Shown here: one piece after another, positions 1 through 7,417 of the stretch
How positions within the stretch are numbered: position 1 is the first letter of the stretch
Layout: each line of letters opens with the position of its first letter
From: DAOTTI01 sp034437795
GTDB lineage: Bacteria; Chloroflexota; UBA11872; UBA12225
DNA length: 32,112 nt
Direction: 5' to 3'
NCBI GenBank assembly: GCA_034437795.1
Contig: DAOTTI010000284.1
Coordinates: 1 to 32,112 of the forward strand
Position numbers and translations under genes: made by a program
The notes under the pieces: model-generated
What the model was told of the DNA's origin: nothing
The model's database searches: none
The model's input: only the letters and a program-made list of their open reading frames with translations

Positions 1-1
1 C

Positions 2-196
2 CAGGCCCTGCTGCCCTTCACCCTGGCCGCCGCGCTCGCCGCCGGCCTGGCGGCCCGGGCGGCGCGGGCGGGCCTCAACCTGCCCCTGGTTACGCGCCGG
101 CGCGCCGCCGTGCGCGTGCGTCTGGCGCGGTTCGCACGGCCACAGCAGGCGCCGGCCTCGCCTGGCCCGCACGGCCCCTTCGCCCCGTCTCTTTAG
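2..196 (+). CDS. C-terminal end of a membrane protein (partial)
   Basis: An open frame enters from the left edge and stops with TAG at 194-196, giving 64 residues. Almost every codon ends in G or C, as in the other genes here, which favours this frame over the two others. The first ~28 residues are hydrophobic and alanine/leucine-rich, like one transmembrane helix, followed by an arginine-rich and then proline-rich tail that would lie in the cytoplasm under the positive-inside rule. The family cannot be told from this fragment. No ribosome-binding site or start is visible because the gene begins outside the window. Confidence 0.5.
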   Translation, partial: QALLPFTLAAALAAGLAARAARAGLNLPLVTRRRAAVRVRLARFARPQQAPASPGPHGPFAPSL

Positions 197-554
197 GCTC
201 TTTAAGCCAGCCGCCCGCGCTGAGCTCTCGGAGCAGGTCTAGTGCACCATCAGGCCAGCGATTTGGTATTGCCTTCCCTGGTGCGCGGGCTTGCATTCCC
301 AAAGAGGTCGTCTGAAACAGCACTAGGTGGGCAGCCAGAAGCGCTATGGCGCTCTCCCCCCGAATGACCAGATTACGGCCAGAGGCGAGCCAGCTAATGA
401 CCAGCGAACGGCCGGCAGATAGGCGAAGGGACCGGCAGCGGCGCTCGTCGCCCATCGACGGCATGGCCGTCTGGCGGGGCGCTGGTATTCGCGTGAGCAC
501 GCGCGCAGCCGTGCCCCGGCTGGTCCCGGTGCGAACACCCCGTGAGGCATTCGC
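197..554. other. Intergenic region, no supported gene
   Basis: These 358 bases lie between the partial membrane protein and the cupredoxin gene. Short open frames exist on both strands but are arginine/proline-rich with no recognisable domain. No clear promoter hexamers, tRNA or terminator hairpin with a T tract was found. Confidence 0.4.
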
Positions 555-974
555 ATGAGGATGAAGGGTAGAGCTATCAGCGCGCTGGCCCTGGCGGCGC
601 TGCTCGCCGCCACGCTCGGCTGCGCTGCCCCGCAGCCGCCAGGCGTCACCATTCGATTCCGCTACTCGCGCTTCGTGCCGGACGTGCTCACTGTCCCCGT
701 AGGCGTCCCCGTCACCTTCACCCTGCGCAACGAGGATCCCATCGACCACGAGTGGATCGTCGGCACGCCTGAAGTCCACGCCGTGCACCGCCTGGGGACG
801 GAGCCGGTGCACGAGGGCCGGCCGACCGAGGTGACGGTGCCGGCCCTGGCGACCCGCGTCACGACCATAACCTTCGAGCGTCCGGGCGAGTACGCGTACA
901 TCTGCCACCTGCCCGGCCATGAGGCCTACGGCATGCGCGGTACCCTGCGCGTCCGCCTGGCCCCCGCCCGCTGA
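555..974 (+). CDS. Cupredoxin-domain copper-binding lipoprotein
   Basis: The 139-residue product starts with a Sec-type lipoprotein signal: basic MRMKGR, a hydrophobic stretch and the lipobox TLGC, so the mature protein should be tethered outside the membrane. The rest is a cupredoxin-like beta sandwich. A type-1 copper site can be read: His in DHEW after the first half, then Cys and His in CHLPGH and Met in YGM near the end, the usual His-Cys-His-Met order. Such proteins carry electrons (plastocyanin, azurin) or bind copper for oxidase assembly. No partner gene is adjacent, although a cytochrome oxidase gene lies 26 kb away. The ATG at 555 is the first start that gives a complete signal peptide. 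Confidence 0.85.
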   Translation: MRMKGRAISALALAALLAATLGCAAPQPPGVTIRFRYSRFVPDVLTVPVGVPVTFTLRNEDPIDHEWIVGTPEVHAVHRLGTEPVHEGRPTEVTVPALATRVTTITFERPGEYAYICHLPGHEAYGMRGTLRVRLAPAR

Positions 975-1253
975 CACGGCCCGTGGTGGCCGCAGCGAGC
1001 CGGTCCGGCATGCCGTATGCTCACCGCTCGCTGAGATTGCCCGCAGCCGTGCACCACGGTCGGCGGCATAGATGGGGTTATTAGCGTCGATCTGGATCAT
1101 GGATCAGGGAGAGCGTGCGTGCCATCATGCTGCCGGCTGGAGGACGCGTGGCCGCGCATCGCCCTCCCCACGCGCCGCGATCTGAGATACCATAGCCTCG
1201 CAGGCGGCCGGCGGCTGCACACTGCCTCGCCGCCCGGAGAGGAGGCAGCGGTT

Positions 1254-2615
1254 ATGTCCACAGGGCAACGATCCGCCGCTGACGCGCGGCTCAGCCGGCG
1301 CGGGCTGGCCACTTCCCTCGCCGTGGTCCCCGCGACCGCCGGCGCGGCGGCCGTAGCGGCGTGCGGTCCGTGGGCGGGACGCGAGGGGTCGAGCCAGACG
1401 GCCCGCTCGCTCGCCCCCGCCACGCTGCAGCTCGGCTACCGGCCGGATCCGGCCGACCAGGAGATCCTGCGCGCCGACTTCCTGCCGCGCTTCCAGGCCG
1501 AGCACCCGCACATCCAGGTGGAGTTCATCACCGCCACCGGCAACTACACCGAAAAGGTGCTGGCGATGTACGCCAGCGACTCGCCGCCCGACCTGCTCTG
1601 GGTGAGCCACGCTGACTTCCCCGGCTGGGCGGCCAGGGGGCTGCTCCAGCGGGTAGGGCACCTGGCCAGGCGCGACGCCCGGCGCTTCAAGCTCGACGAC
1701 TTCTACCCGCCCATCCTCGAAGCCGCCCGTTACAAGGGCGAGCTGTATGGGCTGCCGTACCTGGGCGGCATCTTCGTCGTCATGTTCAACCGCCGCCTCT
1801 TCCAGCAGGCGAACACGCCGCTGCCGACCGACCTCGCCCAGGACGGGAGGTGGACCGAAGCCACCTTCCTGGACGTAGCCCGACGCGTGACCAGGACCAC
1901 GGCGAGCGAGACGCACGTCTTCGGCGCCAACGCCACGCTGGCGTACACCAGCAGCGCCCCCTGGCTATGGGGCAACGGCGCGGACTTCTTGAACCAGGAC
2001 CGCACGGCCATGGCGATCGATTCGCCGGCGGCCCAGGCCACGCTGCAGTTCCAGGCCGACCTGATCCACAAGCACCGTGTGGCGCCCAAGCCGGGGGAGA
2101 CGATGGCGGACGGGCAGCGGCCGAGCTTCATGGCCGAGAACCAGGCGATGAACGTGCAGTGGAGCACCGGCTCCCGCAACCTGCTGGCCAAGCCGGACCT
2201 GGAGTGGGACGCCGCGCCGATGCCCAAGGGCAGCGTCCGCTCGCTGAGCATGTACGGCTACAACCCGCTCGGCATCACCACCCCCTCTAAGCAGGCGGAC
2301 GTGGCCTGGGAACTGATCGGCTTCCTCACCGGCGAGTACGTCGTCCGCACCTGGACGGAGCGGGGGCGGATCATGGCCACGCGCAAGTCGGCCGGCGAGC
2401 AGGCGAGGTTCATGGACGCCCTGCCCCCGGGCTTCCGCGCCCTAGCGCGGACGGGCGCCCTCACCTCCCGCGCCAACCCTATCGTCTTGCGGCACGACGA
2501 GGTGGAGCGGGTGGTGCAGCCGGAGTTTGACGCCATCGCCCGCGGCGAGAAGAGTGTGCGCGATGCCACCCTCGCCATGCGCCGGCTGGCGGACCCGCTG
2601 CTCAAGGCAGAGTGA
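1254..2615 (+). CDS. ABC sugar-transport solute-binding lipoprotein (SBP1)
   Basis: This is a 453-residue extracytoplasmic binding protein of the SBP_bac_1/UgpB type, which delivers oligosaccharides or polyol phosphates to an ABC permease. The N-terminus has a twin-arginine motif (SRRGLATSL), a hydrophobic stretch and a lipobox (VAAC), indicating Tat export and lipid anchoring. Family-typical segments follow: an early FQAEHPHIQVEF strand, the PPDLLWV segment, and YKGELYGLPY. I chose the ATG at 1254, preceded by GGAGAGGAGG, over the upstream in-frame GTG at 1119, which lacks a ribosome-binding site and would bury the signal peptide behind 45 extra residues. No permease or ATPase gene is beside it. 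The ligand cannot be predicted. Confidence 0.9.
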   Translation: MSTGQRSAADARLSRRGLATSLAVVPATAGAAAVAACGPWAGREGSSQTARSLAPATLQLGYRPDPADQEILRADFLPRFQAEHPHIQVEFITATGNYTEKVLAMYASDSPPDLLWVSHADFPGWAARGLLQRVGHLARRDARRFKLDDFYPPILEAARYKGELYGLPYLGGIFVVMFNRRLFQQANTPLPTDLAQDGRWTEATFLDVARRVTRTTASETHVFGANATLAYTSSAPWLWGNGADFLNQDRTAMAIDSPAAQATLQFQADLIHKHRVAPKPGETMADGQRPSFMAENQAMNVQWSTGSRNLLAKPDLEWDAAPMPKGSVRSLSMYGYNPLGITTPSKQADVAWELIGFLTGEYVVRTWTERGRIMATRKSAGEQARFMDALPPGFRALARTGALTSRANPIVLRHDEVERVVQPEFDAIARGEKSVRDATLAMRRLADPLLKAE

Positions 2616-2620
2616 GTGAT

Positions 2621-2652
2621 GCAACTAGCGAGTGATACAACTGGCGAGTGAT
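2621..2652 (+). repeat. Two-copy 16-bp tandem repeat after SBP1
   Basis: Two adjacent 16-bp units (2621-2636 and 2637-2652) match at 14 of 16 positions and share the core CAACT(A/G)GCGAGTGAT. A further partial copy, GAGTGAGTGAT, overlaps the SBP1 stop codon just upstream. The array fills most of the gap between SBP1 and the next gene. Its role is unknown; it may be slippage-derived. Confidence 0.6.
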
Positions 2653-2678
2653 GGAATACGCGGGCCAACGGTAGTGGC

Positions 2679-2969
2679 ATGACCATGAGCTTTCGTCTGG
2701 AACCGGACCCGGAGGCGCGGCTGGAGCGCGCGGCGCGGGCGGAGGGCGTGCCGGCCTCGCGGTTCATCCGGCTGGCCATCCAAGAGCGCTGCGACCGAGT
2801 GCTGGGACAGACGCAAAAGGAAGAGGCCGCGGACATGGGCCGCGTAACTATGCCCGCCATAGACCTGGAGCTTTGTCAGTTCGAGCAACGGTGGGGCATG
2901 TCGTCTCGCGAGGTCTTCGCGCACCAGGCCCTGGACCAGGCTTACGCCAGCGCCGGCCTCAACAAATAG
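2679..2969 (+). CDS. Ribbon-helix-helix protein, antitoxin-like
   Basis: The 96-residue protein begins with a pattern typical of ribbon-helix-helix (CopG/Arc-type) DNA-binding domains: a short strand (MSFRL), then two amphipathic helices around LERAARAEGVPASRFIRLAIQERCDRVL. The second half contains LCQFEQRWGMSSREVF, which resembles the FExRYGMSSEEF segment of small antitoxin-like proteins; this comparison is from memory. It begins 63 bases after the SBP1 stop, so it could be cotranscribed. No toxin gene (PIN, RelE, HicA type) is next to it, so it may be an orphan antitoxin or a stand-alone repressor. Two in-frame ATGs (2679 and 2685) are possible starts. Confidence 0.65.
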   Translation: MTMSFRLEPDPEARLERAARAEGVPASRFIRLAIQERCDRVLGQTQKEEAADMGRVTMPAIDLELCQFEQRWGMSSREVFAHQALDQAYASAGLNK

Positions 2970-2990
2970 CTCCAGTAGTCGCTCGGTGGC

Positions 2991-4367
2991 TCACTGCTTC
3001 TTCCACCGCGGCTGGAAGCACTTGCGCCCGTACTCCACCTCGGCGTTCCCCACACGGTTCGCCTCCAGCAGGGCCTCCTTCATCCCCCGCTCGCCACGGA
3101 AGGCCTCCGCCACGAAGCGGTTGAGCACCGGCTGCGTCTGCAGGTCGCGGTAATGGTACGTCCGTGTGGTCCGGTAGTAGCCCGATTCGAAGATGTCGTT
3201 AAAGACGTGCATGTGCTTCGGCGGCGCCTTCAGGAAGCCGTTGGGGTCGTTGCGCGCCTTCTTCAGCGCCGGCGGCACAATCCGCGTGCTGCCCAGTGAT
3301 CCCTGCACCTCCTCCCCGCCAAAGAACTTCAGCAGTTCGTAGCCCTCCTCCGGGTGCTGGGCCCGGGCAAAGACGAGCCCCGCGTTGCAACCGGCGAAGC
3401 TCCAGGAAGGCGCCCCCTTGCGCCTGCTCGGGTAGGGCACGATGTCCCATTCGAAGCTATCGCCAATCGCCTTCACCGTCGACGGGCGCACATGGTAACC
3501 GGGCTCCCCAATCACCCCCAGCCGGCGGGCGACGAAGGGCGCATCCCCTGTGGCGCGGTTTAGCTCGGCGGTCTGGTCCGGCGTCGTCATCACCTGGCGC
3601 CGTACGGCCAGCTCGTACAGCGACTCCATCGCCTCGATCGTCCGCGGATGGTCGAGCATGTAGCGCATGTTGTCGTAGTCGAAGTAGCCGCCGCCGAACA
3701 TGAGCAGGAACGGGTGATAGCCTCGCTCCAGGCCGTGCCCGTCCGGCTGAAAGCCGATCACGTTCTCACGCGTCAGCTTCGTCAGCGCCTCCACGAAGTC
3801 GTCCCACGTCCATTGTCCCTTGTGCACGTCCCACGGGTCGGGGATGCCGCGCTCGCGGAACATGGTCTTGTTGTAGGTCAGGGCGTAGGTGAACCCGTCC
3901 AGGGGAAAGGCATGCAGCGTGCCGCACCAGTACTCGAAGCCGTCGAGCACGTACTCGCGGGCCAGGTCAATGCGGTCGCGCTTCACCAGCGGCCCCAGGT
4001 CGAGCAGGGCCTTCTGGTCCGCGTACAGGGCGTAGCTGAAGATGTCGCCGATCGACGCGTCGGGCGGGGTGCCCGCCACCACCGCCGTGCGTAGCTTCAT
4101 CCGGAAGTCGCCGCTGCCGGTGATGTTGGCCTTGATGTAGCGCGTGCGCTGCTCGAACGCTGGCAGGTGCGGCAGTAGGACGTCGATCCGCTCTTGGTTC
4201 CAGAAGGTCCAGTACTCCACCGTGACCGGCGCCTTGACCACTGCTTCTTTCGGCGGGCCGCCGCCACCCAATGGCCCGCAGGCGCTGAACACCCCACCGG
4301 CGGCCGCGGCCGCACTGCCCAGATAGTGCCGGCGCGTCATGCGCGTCGCGCCCCTTGCGCGTGTCAT
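2991..4367 (-). CDS. ABC sugar-transport solute-binding lipoprotein (SBP2)
   Basis: The 458-residue product is an extracytoplasmic carbohydrate-binding protein of the UgpB/SBP_bac_1 group. It starts with a strong Tat motif (TRRHYLGSA) and a lipobox (FSAC). Recognisable family segments include VEYWTFWNQERIDVL after the signal, GTPPDASIGDI, and LYNKT-like ALTYNKTMFRERGIPDPW, common in sugar SBPs. The ATG at 4367 has an AGGAGG ribosome-binding site; an internal ATG ten codons later would still keep the Tat motif. It converges on the ribbon-helix-helix gene. A possible extended -10 promoter and a hairpin or operator lie upstream. No transporter partner is adjacent and the ligand is unknown. Confidence 0.9.
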   Translation of the reverse strand: MTRARGATRMTRRHYLGSAAAAAGGVFSACGPLGGGGPPKEAVVKAPVTVEYWTFWNQERIDVLLPHLPAFEQRTRYIKANITGSGDFRMKLRTAVVAGTPPDASIGDIFSYALYADQKALLDLGPLVKRDRIDLAREYVLDGFEYWCGTLHAFPLDGFTYALTYNKTMFRERGIPDPWDVHKGQWTWDDFVEALTKLTRENVIGFQPDGHGLERGYHPFLLMFGGGYFDYDNMRYMLDHPRTIEAMESLYELAVRRQVMTTPDQTAELNRATGDAPFVARRLGVIGEPGYHVRPSTVKAIGDSFEWDIVPYPSRRKGAPSWSFAGCNAGLVFARAQHPEEGYELLKFFGGEEVQGSLGSTRIVPPALKKARNDPNGFLKAPPKHMHVFNDIFESGYYRTTRTYHYRDLQTQPVLNRFVAEAFRGERGMKEALLEANRVGNAEVEYGRKCFQPRWKKQ

Positions 4368-4391
4368 CTGCTCCCCTCCTCTTGAGCCGGT

Positions 4392-4415
4392 GACGGAGCG
4401 ATGCGCCGCTCCGTC
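4392..4415 (-). promoter_or_regulatory. Perfect 9-bp inverted repeat in the SBP2 leader
   Basis: GACGGAGCG and CGCTCCGTC flank a 6-base loop. The element lies 25 bases upstream of the SBP2 start and downstream of the proposed -10, so it would sit in the 5' untranslated region. It could be an operator or an mRNA hairpin. Confidence 0.45.
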
Positions 4416-4443
4416 TCAAACAGCACGGGCGAGCCCGCGGTGC

Positions 4444-4452
4444 CTTATACCA
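4444..4452 (-). promoter_or_regulatory. Extended -10 promoter candidate for SBP2
   Basis: On the reverse strand the sequence reads TGGTATAAG, an extended -10 (TG-N-TATAAG). No good -35 hexamer is found 17 bases upstream, as often happens with extended -10 promoters. It would start transcription near 4437, about 70 bases before the SBP2 start codon. Confidence 0.4.
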
Positions 4453-4486
4453 CATTCGCTGATGATGCACACTGCGCGTCTCCCTG

Positions 4487-5226
4487 TCACGACCCCGCCT
4501 CCAGCGCCTCCCGAAGGTCCCCGACGGGCGAGATGATGAGCCAGAGCGCCGAGGCCGTCGAGAGCAGCCCACCGACCAGCAGCGTCGGCACCAGTCCGAT
4601 CGCGTTCCCCAACAGCCCACCGACCAGCGCGCCGATGGCGGCCATGCTCCAGTTCAGCGATCGCATCGTTGCGTTCATCCGTCCGTGCAGTCGCGCTGGC
4701 GTCATCCCTTATCGCAACGCCATCTCCCCGACGCCGCCAATCGCGATCGCCGCGCCGCCGATGAAGGCGCCCGCCATCGGCAGCGGCACCGACCACGGCC
4801 GCAGGACGGCCGTCAGCGGGCTGAGGAGCGTCGACGCCCCGGCCACAAGGTGCATCGTCAAGATGGGCATGCCTAGCCCGAAGCGCGCCACCGTGGGTCC
4901 AGCCAGGAACGAACCCGTCAGCGCGCCCGGTCGAGCCACACGCCGGCCAGCAGCCCCAAGAGCAAGTACGGAGCCCACCGAGCCGCCCCCAACACGCCCG
5001 TCTCGGTCGCGCCAGCGCCGAGGACGAGGACCGCCGTCAGCGGCAGCGCCAGCCCGGACACGTGCGCGCCGAGCAGCGAGATGGTTAGCCCAGCCCAGAG
5101 CTTGAGGAAATCCGGCTCGCGAAGCATCCCGCCGGGTGTGGACACCGGTGGCTGGGCGCTCACCGACGCGCCCTCTACCTGGACGAGGCGGCGCTCGAAG
5201 CTTTGCGAGGCGGGTGAACCAGTCAT
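4487..5226 (-). pseudogene. Decayed MFS exporter (DHA3-like) with internal deletion and nonsense stop
   Basis: The 5' part (about 5226 to 4921) encodes a typical MFS N-terminus: FLKLWAGLTISLLGAHV, then LALPLTAVLVLGAGATETGV and LLGLLAGVWLDRAR. There the frame meets a stop. In the next frame the sequence resumes with GALTGSFLAGPTVARFGLG, which belongs far downstream in such transporters, so roughly 200 residues appear to be missing and the join is out of frame. A second lesion is a TAA at 4709-4711 within MALR-stop-GMTPARLHGRMNATMRS, where relatives usually have Gln (LRQxxTPxRLxGRxNA); this fits CAA to TAA. The remaining reading ends at 4487. Family assignment is from recognised motifs; missing length is an estimate. 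Confidence 0.75.
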
Positions 5227-5252
5227 CGGCCACAACTGTACGCCGCAAGCTG

Positions 5253-5357
5253 CTACGGCGCCGGCGAGAGATCCCACAGCAACGCGGCGAGCTCGTCAAG
5301 CTCGTCGAGCGTCACCATCTTCGCCAGCGACACGGCTGAGGCAGTTGCAGGGAACAC
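5253..5357 (-). other. Short open frame or gene remnant upstream of the MFS pseudogene
   Basis: A 34-codon frame from a GTG at 5357 contains the peptide KMVTLDELDELAALLWDLSPAP. It looks more protein-like than nearby noise, with an acidic amphipathic helix. In the same frame a TAG lies just upstream of the GTG, preceded by MAMTLVHE. It could be a tiny gene or a degraded one. I do not recognise it. Confidence 0.2.
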
Positions 5358-5500
5358 ATCCTACTCGTGCACGAGTGTCATGGCCATCGCCCAGCGTGCC
5401 AAGCCAGCGCCGGCCTGCCGCACACCGGCCACGCCTGCCAGGGCCACGCGGGCCGGATCAGGATGGCCGCAGCCGCGCCTGGCCACGCTGGCCGGCCGCG

Positions 5501-7036
5501 TTATCGCGCGCCGTATTCCCACCGCTCGACCGGCAGGCCGGTGGCGTACAGGAGCACCCGCCGCTCGTAGCCGTCGTCCGGCCGCGGGCGGGTCGGCCCC
5601 CGCCAGCCCAAGCGCCGCTCCCGCCGCCACGGGCGCCGCTCCCAGATCGGACCGCGGAAGGGGTCACGCGTGCGGTTCATCCACTCCAGGAGCCGGTCGT
5701 GCAGGCCATCCCGCACCGCGGCGTACTCCGGCGCGTCGATCAGGTTCCGAAGCTCGTGCGGGTCCGTCTCGTGGTCGTACAGCTCATCCGTATAGTGCAG
5801 GTTGATCACCAGCTTGTAGCGCCCATCGTACACGCACCGCACCGGCTGGAACCCGCCCATCGAATCGTGGTCCAGCTCGAAGCGGTTGAACTCCAGAAAG
5901 ACCGCCTCGTGCGGGCGCCGCTCGGGGTCGGCCAGGGTCTCCAGCAGGCTCGTCCCTTCCAGGAACGGCGGCACCTCCAGCCCCGCTGCGCTCAGCAGGG
6001 TGGGCGTCACGTCAATGTGCGACACCGGATGCCGGCAGACGGCCCCGGCCGGCGCGCGCCCCGGCCAGCGCACAATGAACGGAATGCGCGTCGTCTCCTC
6101 GTACATCACCGGCCCCTTCCCCGTCAGGCGGTGGGCGGTCAGCTGGTCGCCGTGGTCCGAGGTGTAGATCACCAGCGCATCCGGCGCGTAGCGGTCGATC
6201 GCGTCAAGCACGCGCCCGATCTCGTCATCGACGAAGCTGTTGCAGCCGAAGTACATTGGGCGGCGGATGCGCCGGCGCGCCGGGTCCGCCAGCGACGCCG
6301 GATCGGGGACCGGATACAGCCCGAGCGCCGCGGCCCATTCCTTCTGGTGCTCCGGTTTGCCTTCCAGCGTATCCGCCGCGCCGGGGCCGGGATCGTACTC
6401 GAAGTCCGCAAACAGGTCACAGTACGGCGGCGGGCAGGTAGATGGCCCGTGCGGCTCATCGTAGGACACGACCAGCAGGAACGGCTCGTCTCGGTGCCGC
6501 TCCAGGAAGCTGATCGCGCGGTCGCTGCAGCGGCGCCCAAACGTATCTTGCTCCGTAATCCCGTACCTATGAATGGCCTCACGCGTATGCAGCTCCGTCC
6601 GCGACCGCAGCCGTTGCTCGGGCGTCAACTCCTCAAGGTAGCAGCGCATGTCGTACCAGTAGGCGGGGTCCCAGCCCGGCGGGGCATAGCCGCTGCCGAA
6701 ATAGTCCGTGCCATCCAGGTGCCACTTGCCGATGTACGCCGTGTGGAACCCCCGGTCCTGCAGGCGCTGGCCCACGGTGCGGATGTTCGCCCCCAGGGGC
6801 AGGCTGTTGGCCCAGGCCCCCGCGGTGTGGGGGAACGTGCCGGTGAAAAGCCCGGCGCGGGCCGGCGTACACACCGGCGACGTGGTGTAGGCGCGCTCGA
6901 AGCGGACGCCCTGGCTAGCCAGCCGGTCCAGGCGCGGCGTACGCATCTCCGGCCGCCCGTAGCAGCCCACCACGTTCGCGCCCTGCGTATCCGTCATGAT
7001 CACGACCATCTGCCTCGCCGGTTCCGGCACAGCCAT
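5501..7036 (-). CDS. Type I sulfatase (formylglycine-dependent, cysteine type)
   Basis: The 511-residue protein is an alkaline-phosphatase-fold sulfatase of the S1 group. The active-site signature CTPAR is at residues 56-60; Cys56 would be converted to formylglycine. Other family marks are the metal-binding Asp in VVIMTDTQ (about residue 16), the second signature AYIGKWHLDG near residue 100, YTSDHGDQL with its metal-binding Asp-His, and DVTPTLLSAAGLEVP. It hydrolyses a sulfate ester; the substrate cannot be read from sequence but is plausibly a sulfated sugar given the glycosidases nearby. No signal peptide is present, so it is probably cytoplasmic. The ATG has AAGGAG upstream. The maturation enzyme is not encoded in the window. 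Confidence 0.92.
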   Translation of the reverse strand: MAVPEPARQMVVIMTDTQGANVVGCYGRPEMRTPRLDRLASQGVRFERAYTTSPVCTPARAGLFTGTFPHTAGAWANSLPLGANIRTVGQRLQDRGFHTAYIGKWHLDGTDYFGSGYAPPGWDPAYWYDMRCYLEELTPEQRLRSRTELHTREAIHRYGITEQDTFGRRCSDRAISFLERHRDEPFLLVVSYDEPHGPSTCPPPYCDLFADFEYDPGPGAADTLEGKPEHQKEWAAALGLYPVPDPASLADPARRRIRRPMYFGCNSFVDDEIGRVLDAIDRYAPDALVIYTSDHGDQLTAHRLTGKGPVMYEETTRIPFIVRWPGRAPAGAVCRHPVSHIDVTPTLLSAAGLEVPPFLEGTSLLETLADPERRPHEAVFLEFNRFELDHDSMGGFQPVRCVYDGRYKLVINLHYTDELYDHETDPHELRNLIDAPEYAAVRDGLHDRLLEWMNRTRDPFRGPIWERRPWRRERRLGWRGPTRPRPDDGYERRVLLYATGLPVERWEYGAR

Positions 7037-7051
7037 ACGCGTATGCTCCTT

Positions 7052-7079
7052 CGTCAGTCTTGCTAACGTCAGTCTTGCT
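7052..7079 (-). repeat. Direct repeat in the sulfatase leader
   Basis: On the reverse strand the 13-mer AGCAAGACTGACG occurs twice (7067-7079 and 7052-7064) with a 15-bp period and no mismatch. It lies between a possible -10 (TACACT, 7095-7100) and the AAGGAG site of the sulfatase gene, within the predicted 5' untranslated region. It could be a regulator site or a slippage duplication. Confidence 0.6.
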
Positions 7080-7094
7080 CACGGTGCGGCCTGC

Positions 7095-7100
7095 AGTGTA
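7095..7100 (-). promoter_or_regulatory. Possible -10 element for the sulfatase gene
   Basis: The reverse strand reads TACACT here, with a weak TTCCGA at 18-bp spacing as -35. Transcription would begin about 50 bases before the start codon. Confidence 0.3.
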
Positions 7101-7190
7101 AAGTCCGTCGTGGACGCGTCGGAACCTGCATCGACGAGGGACCTCCCCGCAAGTGCATCGCACTGCGTAGCAATCCCCAGAAGCCGCACA

Positions 7191-7270
7191 GCCACGGCCC
7201 TCGTCCCCGTCTCCTCGTCTCCGCCTCTCCGTGTCCCCGCGTTGGAATGGCGGGCCAGGGCGTCAGGTCC
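7191..7270. repeat. Dispersed GC-rich intergenic repeat, degenerate copy
   Basis: This shares the features of a repeat family seen at several other sites: a left side CACGGCCCTCGT, alternating CTCCG/TCTCC/CCCGCG runs, and a right side GGGCCAGGGCGTCAGGTCC. It lies within the roughly 380-base gap between the sulfatase gene and the next reverse-strand gene. The rest of that gap shows no supported gene. Confidence 0.45.
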
Positions 7271-7417
7271 GTCCTCCCTCCCGGTCCGGCACAGCAGCTG
7301 ATCCAGATATGTTGGCCAGCGCCCGGGCTCGCTGTACCCCGCAGCCTTGTGCCGGCGGATGGTCAAGCCGCGGAGCCGCCGGCGGAGCGGCCGGTGCCGG
7401 AGGAACGAGCCCCCTGC

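Noticed and set aside
90..1100. Long reverse-strand open frame overlapping the cupredoxin gene
   Set aside because: Arginine/glycine-rich sequence with no domain, antisense to a well-supported lipoprotein gene.
5081..7066. 661-codon forward-strand open frame
   Set aside because: It is the antisense of the sulfatase gene and part of the MFS pseudogene; its composition is arginine- and proline-rich without motifs.
7079..7366. 95-codon reverse-strand frame with SEPGRWPTYLDQLL
   Set aside because: The first 30 residues look plausible, but the rest runs through a dispersed repeat and there is no ribosome-binding site or recognisable family.
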